Below are positions 1 through 8,158 of a DNA stretch of 64,000 bases, piece after piece. Source of the DNA: an uncultured Campylobacter sp. (GTDB lineage Bacteria; Campylobacterota; Campylobacteria; Campylobacterales; Campylobacteraceae); NCBI RefSeq assembly GCF_938015785.1, contig NZ_CALLWC010000065.1, forward strand, positions 62,001-126,000. Reading direction: 5' to 3'. How positions within the stretch are numbered: the first letter of the stretch is position 1; the number at the start of each line of letters is the position of its first letter. Position numbers and translations under genes: made by a program. The notes beneath the pieces were generated by a model. It did not search any database. It was not told the DNA's origin and saw nothing but the letters and a program-made list of their open reading frames with translations.

Positions 1-1
1 C

Positions 2-325
2 ATCCGAAACGCCGAAGCGCTAAAGCAGGAGAAGGTGCTCGAAGCCGAGGCGATCGAGCGTATGGCGGATGCGAAAAAATATGAGCAGATTGCGCTTGCG
101 CAAGGTCAAAAAGATGCGATGGACAGTATAAATTTAGCGATGAGCGCTTCCAGCTTTGCGGCGGAATACCTGCTCGCGCAGGGTCGCGTAAATGCTTTCA
201 GCGAGCTGTCCAAAAACCCGAGCAAGGATAAAATTTTGATCCCTTACGAAACGAGCGAGCTTATCGGCTCTCTTAGCGTGCTTAAAGAATTCCTCGGCAA
301 AAACGGCGCGAAGGAGCTCAAATGA
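2..325 (+). CDS. SPFH/band-7 (stomatin-like) protein, C-terminal part
   Basis: The gene enters the window already open, so its 5' end is missing; the visible frame starts at base 2 and yields about 107 residues. The Ala/Glu/Lys-rich coiled coil (EKVLEAEAIERMADAKKYEQ) followed by a compact end with SELSKNPSKDKILIPYE is typical of the C-terminus of QmcA/stomatin-like membrane scaffold proteins, which oligomerise under the inner membrane. The stop overlaps the start of an nfeD gene by 4 bases (ATGA), and this SPFH-nfeD pairing is the classic stomatin operon, which supports the call. The domain itself lies outside the window, so the exact subfamily cannot be told. Confidence 0.75.
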   Translation: MRNAEALKQEKVLEAEAIERMADAKKYEQIALAQGQKDAMDSINLAMSASSFAAEYLLAQGRVNAFSELSKNPSKDKILIPYETSELIGSLSVLKEFLGKNGAKELK

Positions 326-864
326 ACGCGCTGATTTTTATCATAATCGGCGTGATTTTGGCGATCGTCGAGCTTTTGGTGATGGATTTTACCTTTATAT
401 TTTTCAGCGCCGGATTTTTCATCACGGGGCTATTGAGCTTCGGCTTTCATCTTGATTGGGATGTGCAAATTTTGCTTTCGTTTGTGCTTTCTTTCGTACT
501 TCTAATCGTACTTAAAAGGCCGCTTAAATCGCGATTTTTCAAACCAGAAGAGAAACATGAGGATAATTTTTTAGACGAAAGCGGCACCGGCACCGTCAAA
601 AACGGCATGGTCTATTTCAAAGGCACGTTTTGGAAAAGCGATGAAATTTCAGATCTTAACGATGGCGATCGCGTCGAAATTTTAGGCGTAAAAAACGGCC
701 AGATCGTGCTTAAAAAAGATAGTAGTCGAAATTCTAGCGGTGTAGACGGCGTAAATTTAAATGACGGCGACGCAAATTTAGGCGGTGCGGACAGCACGAG
801 TGCCGACGATAAAAATTCTAATGCCGCCGCGAGCGATGCAAATTTAAAGGGAGCCAATGGCTAG
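322..864 (+). CDS. nfeD: NfeD family membrane protein
   Basis: A 180-residue short-form NfeD. The first ~70 residues hold hydrophobic segments (LIFIIIGVILAIVELLVMDF and two further ones), followed by an OB-fold-like soluble domain around residues 85-135 with the family pattern GTGTVKNG...F.G..W...D..L..GDRVEI. NfeD proteins act with the SPFH protein encoded just upstream in membrane-domain organisation; the start overlaps that gene's stop. Residues ~138-180 are an odd Asn/Asp/Ser/Ala-rich tail encoded by repeated aatttaa/ggcgacg words, resembling the spacer repeats of this genome and not part of the normal NfeD fold. The last bases overlap the mqnC start. Confidence 0.85.
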   Translation: MNALIFIIIGVILAIVELLVMDFTFIFFSAGFFITGLLSFGFHLDWDVQILLSFVLSFVLLIVLKRPLKSRFFKPEEKHEDNFLDESGTGTVKNGMVYFKGTFWKSDEISDLNDGDRVEILGVKNGQIVLKKDSSRNSSGVDGVNLNDGDANLGGADSTSADDKNSNAAASDANLKGANG

Positions 865-1906
865 AATGAGCGCCGATGAGGCGCTAGAGCTGATCGAGCA
901 CGCCGATCTAAACGAGCTTGGGCGCGCGGCGTTTGCGCGCAAGCGCGAGCTGCATCCGGATCGCGTCACGACCTTCATCATCGATCGAAATATAAACTAC
1001 ACCAACGCCTGCATGATAGATTGCAAATTTTGCGCATTTTATCGCCACGCAAGCGACGCGGACGCCTATGTGCTGAGCTTTGAGCAGATCGGCGAAAAGA
1101 TCGAGGAGCTCATCGCCGTGGGCGGTACGCAAATTTTATTTCAAGGCGGCGTTCATCCGAAGCTGAAAATCGAATGGTACGAGGATCTCGTGGAGTTCAT
1201 CCACAAAAATTACCCGAGCATCACGATCCACGGCTTCTCGGCGATTGAGATCGATTATATCGCGCGCCTTAGCGGCATCAGCACGCTTGAAGTGCTTCGT
1301 AGGCTGCAAGCCAAGGGGCTTTACTCGATGCCGGGAGCTGGAGCCGAAATTTTAAGCGACCGCGTGCGAGAGCTAGTAGCGCCGCGCAAAAGCGACAGCG
1401 CCACGTGGCTTAGAGTGCACGAGGAGGCGCACGACATTGGCATGAAAACGACCGCCACGATGATGTTCGGCACGCTTGAAAGCACGCGCGAGATCGTAGA
1501 GCACTGGGATAAAATCCGCGAGCTACAAGACCGCACGGGCGGCTTTCGAGCGTTCATTTTATGGAGCTTTCAGGGGCAAAACACCCGCCTTTTGCGCGAG
1601 CATCCAGAGATCAAAAAGCAAAGCCCGAACCGCTACCTGCGCCTACTCGCCGTCTCGCGGCTATTTTTGGATAATTTCAATAACGTCCAAAGCAGCTGGG
1701 TCACGCAGGGCAGCTACATCGGGCAGCTGGCGCTGAAATTCGGCGCGAACGATCTGGGAAGCACGATGATGGAGGAAAACGTCGTAAAGGCGGCGGGCGC
1801 GAGTTTTCGGATGAGCAAAGACGAGATGATAGCGCTAATCCGCGACGTGGACGAAATACCCGCCAAGCGCAACACCAACTACGATATTTTGGAGACGTAC
1901 GCTTAG
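857..1906 (+). CDS. mqnC: Dehypoxanthine futalosine cyclase (radical SAM)
   Basis: 349 residues, usual family length. It cyclises dehypoxanthine futalosine to cyclic DHFL in the futalosine route to menaquinone. The radical-SAM cluster motif is CMIDCKFC (C52, C56, C59) after the family-typical TTFIIDRNINYTNAC stretch; GGTQILFQGGVHP and the C-terminal SSWVTQGSYIGQLALKFGANDLGSTMMEENVV region fit MqnC rather than its relative MqnE. The start ATG has the ribosome site AAAGGAG just before it and lies within the last codons of nfeD. Campylobacter make menaquinone this way, and the quinol supplies the NapC-type dehydrogenase encoded near 38 kb. Confidence 0.92.
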   Translation: MARMSADEALELIEHADLNELGRAAFARKRELHPDRVTTFIIDRNINYTNACMIDCKFCAFYRHASDADAYVLSFEQIGEKIEELIAVGGTQILFQGGVHPKLKIEWYEDLVEFIHKNYPSITIHGFSAIEIDYIARLSGISTLEVLRRLQAKGLYSMPGAGAEILSDRVRELVAPRKSDSATWLRVHEEAHDIGMKTTATMMFGTLESTREIVEHWDKIRELQDRTGGFRAFILWSFQGQNTRLLREHPEIKKQSPNRYLRLLAVSRLFLDNFNNVQSSWVTQGSYIGQLALKFGANDLGSTMMEENVVKAAGASFRMSKDEMIALIRDVDEIPAKRNTNYDILETYA

Positions 1907-2502
1907 GTGCGGGCTTTTGCGCGTTTACGGCAGGAATTTATGCGCTTGCGGCTAGAATATAGCGGTAGAATTTTGTCTTAAAACAGATAGCGAATTTTCG
2001 TGATCGTGAGCGTGGAATTTCGCGGCAGGATTTAAAATTTTGATATCGGTACGGGTTCAAATTTACGGATGCAAGTGAAATTTATGTAATAAAATTTCAT
2101 TCCGCTATGGAATTTCGCCTTAAAATTTTTTTGACGCGAAATTTCGCGCCGCAAGATCAATGCGACCGAGACGGCACGTGAGAGACATTTCGTTTACAAC
2201 GCTTGCCGTGTTTGAGTACGGATATATTTCGTCTCGTACTGCAAATACGGCGCGGCGCGCTGTTTTGGGCGCTGAAATTTTACAAAAAAGCGGTGCGATT
2301 AAATTTAAAATTTTAAGCAGGATGAGTAAAACCGTCCGAGCGTAAAATTTTAAAGCGAGTTTGAACGAAATTTTGAAAACTTGTTTTAGCGAAATTTTTA
2401 AAACGAGCCCGGCGCAAATTTTAAAAGCGGCGCGGCTATGTCAAAATTTTAAAACCGCGCCCGTAAGAACGATGAAATTTAAAAATTTTATAAAGGAAAA
2501 CG
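1907..2502. other. Repeat-rich spacer between mqnC and the M16 gene
   Basis: About 600 bases without a convincing gene. It is a mosaic of GC-rich words and many copies of AAATTT/AAATTTTA (for example around 2030-2130 and 2340-2480). A 61-codon frame at 2160-2345 has no ribosome site and reads through this repeat material, so I do not call it a gene. An ATTTTATAAAGGAAAACG leader immediately precedes the M16 gene start. Confidence 0.7.
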
Positions 2503-3762
2503 ATGGAAAAAAAAGAGATTTCACTTAAAACCAAAGGCGGTAAGAGCGCTAAAATCGACTTTTTGTATCAATTCGACGATTCGCTGCCGGTGGCGAGCTT
2601 CAAGCTAATTTTCAAAGCAAGCGGTGCGGTGAGCGAGAAGACCCTGGGTCTTGCGCGCATCTGCGCGGGCGTTTTGGGCGAGGGCTCAAAGACGCTGGGA
2701 GTGAGCGAATTCCACCGCAAGCTCGATATCCGCGCGGTCGAAATCAGTGCCGCGAGCAATTTTGAAACCTTCGGCATCCAGCTAAACTGCCTAAAAGAGC
2801 ACTTCGATTTCGGCCTAGATATGCTGCGAGAGCTGCTTAGTGAGCCCAATTTAACGCCCTCGGTGCTCGAAAAGCTAAAAATGCAAACCATAGGCGAGAT
2901 CGCCGTGCTAAAAAGCGAGTTCGATTACATCGCGACGTGCAACCTAAAAGCGCTTCTGTATCCGCGCACGAGGCTCGAGCGGCCGCTTATAGGCGACGAG
3001 GCGAGCATAGAGCGGATCACGATGAAGGACGTGCGGGAATTTTTCGCCTCGCTGAGTTTAGAGAATTTATACGTCGTTTTATGCGGCGACGTGAGCGATA
3101 AAAACCCAAAAATCGCGGAAATTTTGAGCCTCTTTACAAACGGAGAAAAGCGCGAGCTGCCGTTTTTCACGCCGAGCGATGCGAAAAAAATAAAGATCCA
3201 AAAGGAGCAGACACAGCAAGCCTACATCTACTTCGGTGCGCCCTTTACGCTGCCAAAGGAGCAGGAGTTCATCGCAAACACCGCGCTATTCGTGCTCGGA
3301 AGCAGCGGTTTCGGCAGCAGGCTGATGGAGCGCATCCGCGTCAAACACGGCCTTGCGTACTCAGTCTATGCGCGCGGCGATTTCGAGCTTAGCCACCGCG
3401 AGTTTTGGGGCTATCTGCAGACCAAAAACGAAAATTTGCAAAACGCCGCCGCGCTCGTAAAAGAGGAGATCGCGAAATTTATCGCCTCGGGCGTGAGCGA
3501 AGCGGAGCTGAAAAGCGCTAAAAAATTCCTAATCGGAAGCGCAGTGCTGCAAAAAGAGACGATGTTTAAGCGCGCAGCGATCGCACAGAGCGAGTATTAC
3601 AAGGGCTATGTATTCGGCGAGTTCGAGCGAAATTTAAAGCGCATCGAGACGCTAAAACTCGGGGCGCTCAATGATTTCATCAAGTCGCACGACGAGATCA
3701 TGAACCTAAGTTTTTCCGTCATTTGCGACGAGGCAGCTGCGAAAAAGGGGCTTAAAATTTAG
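2503..3762 (+). CDS. M16 (pitrilysin) family protein lacking the zinc motif
   Basis: 419 residues with the two-lobe layout of a bacterial M16B peptidase. The C-terminal half carries the conserved substrate-handling stretch RLMERIRVKHGLAYSVYARG (about residues 275-295). In the N-terminal half, where active members have HxxEH, the aligned stretch is LARICAGVLGEGSKTLGVSEF (about residues 48-68), without either His or the Glu. It is therefore probably non-catalytic, like the inactive partner subunits of this family, unless a remote site serves. The start ATG follows TAAAGGAAAACG. It stands alone on both sides, separated by ~600-base spacers; recG follows. Function unknown. Confidence 0.8.
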   Translation: MEKKEISLKTKGGKSAKIDFLYQFDDSLPVASFKLIFKASGAVSEKTLGLARICAGVLGEGSKTLGVSEFHRKLDIRAVEISAASNFETFGIQLNCLKEHFDFGLDMLRELLSEPNLTPSVLEKLKMQTIGEIAVLKSEFDYIATCNLKALLYPRTRLERPLIGDEASIERITMKDVREFFASLSLENLYVVLCGDVSDKNPKIAEILSLFTNGEKRELPFFTPSDAKKIKIQKEQTQQAYIYFGAPFTLPKEQEFIANTALFVLGSSGFGSRLMERIRVKHGLAYSVYARGDFELSHREFWGYLQTKNENLQNAAALVKEEIAKFIASGVSEAELKSAKKFLIGSAVLQKETMFKRAAIAQSEYYKGYVFGEFERNLKRIETLKLGALNDFIKSHDEIMNLSFSVICDEAAAKKGLKI

Positions 3763-4348
3763 TCCGTCGCGGCACAGCGAGTGCATACCTGCGACCGGCT
3801 TAAAATTTGGGTAAATTTTAAAATTTGTAAAGCGGCGCGGATAATATTAAGGCGCGAACGGCGCTAAATTTTACTTTTGCGCTCCGTTTGCGGACGGCTT
3901 GCGTTTTTAAATTTAAAACCGTGCTTGCGTCGCGCTAAAACTTGCGGGGCTTTGCAAAAGTAATTAAATTTGCAAGCCCTACAAGAGCGGCTAAATTTAA
4001 AGGCGCGCCGTGCACGACTCGGTAAAATTTCAGCGCGCAAAATAAAGCCCGATTTCGCACGCCGTCTGTAAGCCGCGCCGTGAAATTTCAAGCGATCGCG
4101 CTATGTTTTAAAACGAGGTGTGCACCGCAAAGACGCGGTTGCCAAACAAAGTGCGCGCAAACGAGTAAAATTTATGGGCGAAGCCGGCGAGCAAATTTGC
4201 CGCAATGGGCGAAATTCCGAGCAAATTTAGGCAAGCGTTCGATGCGGCGCGTAAAATTTCGATCAAATTTAGGCGAGTGATTTCGCTTCGGCGCGTAAAA
4301 TTTCACAGCGCAAGGGCTTAAACGCCTATCAAATTTAAAGGATGAAAA
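3763..4348. other. Repeat-rich spacer upstream of recG
   Basis: About 590 bases of alternating GC-rich and AAATTT-type words, for example the run of near-repeats 'gcgagcaaattt..' around 4185-4290 (gcgagcaaatttg, cgagcaaatttagg, cgatcaaatttaggcgag). Short frames on both strands (3864-4091 minus, 4080-4280 plus) are Arg/Lys/Phe-rich translations of these repeats with no ribosome sites. I see no RNA gene. Confidence 0.7.
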
Positions 4349-7285
4349 TTGATTTTTGAAGCAAAAGACGCGGCAGCGCTGCAAAAGGCGGGCATTACGA
4401 CGCTTTTGGATCTGGCGCTGCTTCTGCCCAAAAGCTTCGACGATCTAAGCGTTAGAGACGCGCCCCGCGCGGGCGAGAGCACGGCGGAGGTCGAGTGCCT
4501 CTTCCAGCACAGGCGCGGCTCGATGCTCATCGTCACGGCGCACTGCCTCAGCTGGGAGCGCGAGATCAAAATAGTGATCTTCAACGCCAAAAGCTGGCAC
4601 TTCGGCGCCTTTAAGCGCGGCAAAAAATTTTTCATCCACGGCAAATGCGACGAGAGCTTCGGCTCGTGGCAGTTCGTAAACCCAAAAATCGTAAGCGAGC
4701 CGGGCAGGATCGCGCCCAAATACAAAGCCGCGCTGAGCGACGCCGCGGCGCAAAAGCTGATCAAAAAATATCTAAGCGCGGGCGCGCTTCTAGGCTGCGG
4801 GCTGCGCGCGGACGAGGCGGCGGTACTGCTTGCGCTACACGAGAGCTCGCCGCGCAGCGTGCGAATGCTAGCCGCGCTAAATAGGCAGCTCAAGGAAGGC
4901 GGCGCGGAAAATTTTAGCGAGCGCGACGACGTTTCAAACAGCGGCAAAATTCCGAATGGGAATGAAATTTTAAGAGGCGAAATTCCAAGCAGCGATAAAA
5001 TTTTAAATGGCGATGGAATTTCAGATAATAGCAAAATCCCAAACTCGCAAAGCCCCGCCGCCGCCAAAATTTTAAACGGCAGATCGCAAAACGGTGAAAT
5101 TTTTAGGAGTAAAATTTCAAACTATCCGCAAAGCGGCGGAGCTCTTGCCTGCGAAGCAAAGCACGGCGCGGAGAATGAAATTTTAAGCGGCGGAATTCCA
5201 AATGGCGCAGAAGCCTCGCCCAGCCAAAATATCCACAGCGGAGAGGCTGTGAGCGATAAAATTTTGGACGGCGAGGAACCTCAGGCGCGCGAGGAGGAGA
5301 TTTATAACGACGAAAATTTTAACGTCCAAAGCGACGAGGATTTTTTTGCCGCAAACGGCGCCGAGGCGCGCAAGGATGAAATTTCAGACGATCTCAAAAG
5401 CGACAATGATGCGGCGGCGAGCGGCGATAAAATTTCAAAAAATCTAGTATACGACACCCGAGCAATGGCACGGTCAGCAGACACTCGAGCTTTGACCGCG
5501 CAACCCATGCTAACTCATGTCGCGCCCGAGCAGTCCATAGCCGAGCAAGCCGCAGTCGCAAAACAAAATTTAAGCACCCAAGACATAGATACGCAACCCA
5601 CAGCCGCCCAAACTCAAGACGTAGATACGCAATCCGCAGCAATCCAAACTTCAAGCCAAGTAGCGAGCGCGCAATTCGCGACCACCCAAACTTTGAACGC
5701 ACAAGCTACGGGAGTGCAGCCCGTATGCGATCAAACCAAAAATATTCAGACGGCAACGGCTGTGCAGACCACAGAGCCTACGATCGCTCAAAATGCAAGC
5801 GCCGATGCTGTTCAAGACGCGCTCGCCGCACCGATGAGCGCTTCACGCGATTGTGCCGTGCAGCCTACGCATTATCAAACTGAAATTATCCAGACCGCAG
5901 CCGCCCAAGCTACAACCGCCATACCTACAATAGCTCAAATTGCAAGAGACGCTGGAACTGTCCATGCCGCCAAGACCGCTCGGGCCGTAGCCGTCGCAGA
6001 GATGAGCGGAGCTGCGATTTTACGTACGCTGAAATTTGTAGAAATTCTAAACTACCTGCAAAAACTAAGCGCGAAAAAAACGAGTTTCCCGGCGCAAATT
6101 TACCCATTGCACGACATTTCGGATTGGCTTGCTTCACTTCCTTTTGAGCCTACGCGCGATCAGCTAAGCGCGATAAAGGATATTGCTAGCGATCTGCAAA
6201 GCCCTCTGGCGCGCCGCCGCGTCGTCATGGGCGACGTAGGTAGCGGCAAGACTCTCGTGATCCTCGCGAGCGCGGCTATGAACTATCCGCGCATCAGCTA
6301 TCTGATGGCGCCTACGAGCATCCTAGCCGAGCAAATTTACGCCGAAGCTCTCCGTCTGCTGCCGCCGCAGATCAAAGTCCTACTCGTAAAAAGCGGCGAT
6401 CGCGAGCCGAATTTTGCGGGCGCGCACCTTATCATCGGCACTCACGCCCTGCTCTACCACGAGCTCGCGCCGTCAAATCTCATAATGGTCGATGAGCAGC
6501 ACCGCTTCGGCTCCAACCAGCGCGAAAAGATCGCGCGCCTAACGGGAAGCGGCGAGTTTCGCGCGCATTTTATTCAGTTTAGCGCCACGCCGATACCGCG
6601 CACGTTAAGCATGATCCAATCCGAGCTCGTGAGCTTTAGCTTTTTAAAACAGCTGCCGTTTGAAAAACAGATCAAAACCAAAATCCTGCAAAACGACGGA
6701 TTTACGGGCTTTATGCAGGATCTGCGCCGAGAGCTCGCCGCGGGCAATCAAGCAATCATCGTCTATCCGCTCGTGCAGCAAAGCGAAAGCTCGGTCTATC
6801 AAAGCCTTGAGGAGGCGGCGCCGTTTTGGAAGGCTCAGTTTGCGGACGTGATGATTACTCACGGCAGCGACAAGGACAAGGAGGAGATCCTGCGCCGCTT
6901 CCGAGACGAGGGGCGACTGCTGATAACCACGACGATCGTCGAAGTGGGCATCTCGCTGCCGCGGCTTAGCGTCATTTTAATCGTGGGTGCCGAGCGGATG
7001 GGGCTCGCGTCGCTTCATCAGCTGCGCGGGCGCGTCGGACGCAAAGGCCAGGCGGGGCGCTGCTACCTCTACACCAAGCTCAAATCTCCGCCGCAGCGCC
7101 TGCGCGAGTTCGCAGCGACGCTGGATGGATTTAAGCTCGCAAATATCGATCTGAAAAACCGCCAAGGGGGCGATCTGCTGGGCGGCTCGGTGCAGCACGG
7201 CGCGATGTTTGCGTGGTATGATTACGAAGAGGACGTGACGGCTGCGGCAAAGCAGCGGCTAAAGGACATAGGACGGGGCGCGTGA
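4349..7285 (+). CDS. recG: ATP-dependent DNA helicase RecG with large internal insertion
   Basis: RecG remodels stalled replication forks and Holliday junctions. The start is TTG, 7 bases after AAAGG; an ATG at 4342 touches that site and only opens a five-codon frame. Residues 1-180 form the wedge/OB region (LLPKSFDDLSVRD..., FFIHGKCDESFGSWQFVNPKIVS). Residues ~550-978 hold the helicase: Walker A GDVGSGKT near residue 627, DEQHRFG, SATPIPRT, IVYPLV and the motif VI stretch QLRGRVGRKGQAGRCYLY. Usual RecG length is 600-690; here it is 978. The excess is a single in-frame, low-complexity block of about 370 residues (roughly 183-550) between wedge and helicase, first Glu-Ile-Leu-Asn-Gly-like repeats, then Ala/Gln/Thr-rich. 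The helicase motifs are intact, so it is likely active. Confidence 0.93.
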   Translation: MIFEAKDAAALQKAGITTLLDLALLLPKSFDDLSVRDAPRAGESTAEVECLFQHRRGSMLIVTAHCLSWEREIKIVIFNAKSWHFGAFKRGKKFFIHGKCDESFGSWQFVNPKIVSEPGRIAPKYKAALSDAAAQKLIKKYLSAGALLGCGLRADEAAVLLALHESSPRSVRMLAALNRQLKEGGAENFSERDDVSNSGKIPNGNEILRGEIPSSDKILNGDGISDNSKIPNSQSPAAAKILNGRSQNGEIFRSKISNYPQSGGALACEAKHGAENEILSGGIPNGAEASPSQNIHSGEAVSDKILDGEEPQAREEEIYNDENFNVQSDEDFFAANGAEARKDEISDDLKSDNDAAASGDKISKNLVYDTRAMARSADTRALTAQPMLTHVAPEQSIAEQAAVAKQNLSTQDIDTQPTAAQTQDVDTQSAAIQTSSQVASAQFATTQTLNAQATGVQPVCDQTKNIQTATAVQTTEPTIAQNASADAVQDALAAPMSASRDCAVQPTHYQTEIIQTAAAQATTAIPTIAQIARDAGTVHAAKTARAVAVAEMSGAAILRTLKFVEILNYLQKLSAKKTSFPAQIYPLHDISDWLASLPFEPTRDQLSAIKDIASDLQSPLARRRVVMGDVGSGKTLVILASAAMNYPRISYLMAPTSILAEQIYAEALRLLPPQIKVLLVKSGDREPNFAGAHLIIGTHALLYHELAPSNLIMVDEQHRFGSNQREKIARLTGSGEFRAHFIQFSATPIPRTLSMIQSELVSFSFLKQLPFEKQIKTKILQNDGFTGFMQDLRRELAAGNQAIIVYPLVQQSESSVYQSLEEAAPFWKAQFADVMITHGSDKDKEEILRRFRDEGRLLITTTIVEVGISLPRLSVILIVGAERMGLASLHQLRGRVGRKGQAGRCYLYTKLKSPPQRLREFAATLDGFKLANIDLKNRQGGDLLGGSVQHGAMFAWYDYEEDVTAAAKQRLKDIGRGA
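4896..5999 (+). repeat. In-frame low-complexity insert inside recG
   Basis: About 1.1 kb within the recG frame that matches no RecG domain. The first half (to ~5450) repeats units of the kind 'agcggcgataaaattttaaatggc', giving KILNG/EILSGG/EIPNG peptides with the same AAATTTTA core as the intergenic spacers. The second half (~5450-5990) repeats 'acgcaa/gcccaaact/gcagcc' words, giving AQT/TQ/AAQ-rich peptide. The frame stays open throughout and rejoins the normal RecG sequence at LRTLKFVEILNYLQKL. Confidence 0.8.
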
Positions 7286-7498
7286 AATTCTACGAGATGC
7301 GATAGAATTTAAACGTAATTTTAGCCGCGGCAAAATTTTACGAAGCGAATGCGATTATGAGGTAATGAGCGATCTGATATAAAATTTGAAATTTCACGGT
7401 GCAGATTGCATCGGATAAAATTTAGAGCTTTACCAAGCGTCGTTTGCTTTTAATTTCTAAAATTTATGCAACTTAAAGTCCAAAAAAAGGAGAGCAAA

Positions 7499-7981
7499 AT
7501 GGCTTACGTGACCTACGACAAGGCAAAATGGCACTGGGGCGCGAAAAATGCGCCGACTGACATTCCGCAGGAAAACGGCGCGACGCACATCGCGTTTTTC
7601 TTCCGCTGGTGTATGGAGCGCAAGCTCTACTCCAAGGACTTCGCGGCGGATTTCGCGGGCGATATAGCGCGGATGGACGATAGCTTTGATTATCGTCAGT
7701 ATTTTTTTGGCGCCATGGACGGCGTGCTGAGCAGCGATGAGCTAAACACTGCGGGCAAGGCCTTTGCGAAGGCCTACTACACCACGGACCGCACGAAATT
7801 TGCCAAAACGCACGGCTGGTATTTGCAGGATTACGACGATTTCGTCGCGCGAAAATTTGGCGATAAAAACTTCGACAACGCCTATTTTTACATAGAAAAC
7901 TCGCCGCAAAATTACGCCGAGATCAAAGAGATCATCGATCGCCGCTACGAGGAATTCTTGAGCTTCAAGGCGGCGAGGTAG
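7499..7981 (+). CDS. Uncharacterised small protein (DUF7832-like)
   Basis: I choose the ATG at 7499 (160 residues), because AAAAAAGGAGAGC lies just upstream; an earlier in-frame start at 7466 lacks a ribosome site. It begins YVTYDKAKWHWGAKNAP and continues with GATHIAFFFRWCMERKLYS, a pattern I associate from memory with the DUF7832 family of soluble, acidic proteins of unknown role; this is not a checked match. No signal peptide, membrane segment or cysteine motif is visible. It sits alone between recG and hisS with spacers of ~180-210 bases, so context suggests no function. Confidence 0.7.
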   Translation: MAYVTYDKAKWHWGAKNAPTDIPQENGATHIAFFFRWCMERKLYSKDFAADFAGDIARMDDSFDYRQYFFGAMDGVLSSDELNTAGKAFAKAYYTTDRTKFAKTHGWYLQDYDDFVARKFGDKNFDNAYFYIENSPQNYAEIKEIIDRRYEEFLSFKAAR

Positions 7982-8105
7982 AAATTTTACCGCCGAGCTT
8001 AACCGGTTTAAAATACACGCCTAAGCCGAAACGGCGCGCGATGCAAATAAGTAAAACCGACATAAAACCGCGAGCGGCAGGGCTTAAAATTTAGGAAAAT
8101 TTAAC

Positions 8106-8111
8106 TATAAT
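8106..8111 (+). promoter_or_regulatory. Putative -10 box of the hisS operon
   Basis: A perfect TATAAT 48 bases upstream of the hisS start, followed by an A/T-rich leader and the ribosome site AAAGGA. No convincing -35 is present at the right spacing, which is usual for sigma-70 promoters in Campylobacter. It probably drives hisS-speA-cysE and the genes coupled to them. Confidence 0.55.
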
Positions 8112-8158
8112 CGCCGCAAAAATTTGAAAATTTTAAAATTTCACAAAGGATTTTATCG

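Noticed and set aside
2160..2345. 61-codon frame after mqnC
   Set aside because: Repeat-derived translation with no ribosome site; the region is a typical AAATTT spacer.
4342..4359. Five-codon ATG frame overlapping the recG start
   Set aside because: Its ATG touches the AAAGG ribosome site with no spacing, whereas the recG TTG is 7 bases away. A leader peptide is not supported.
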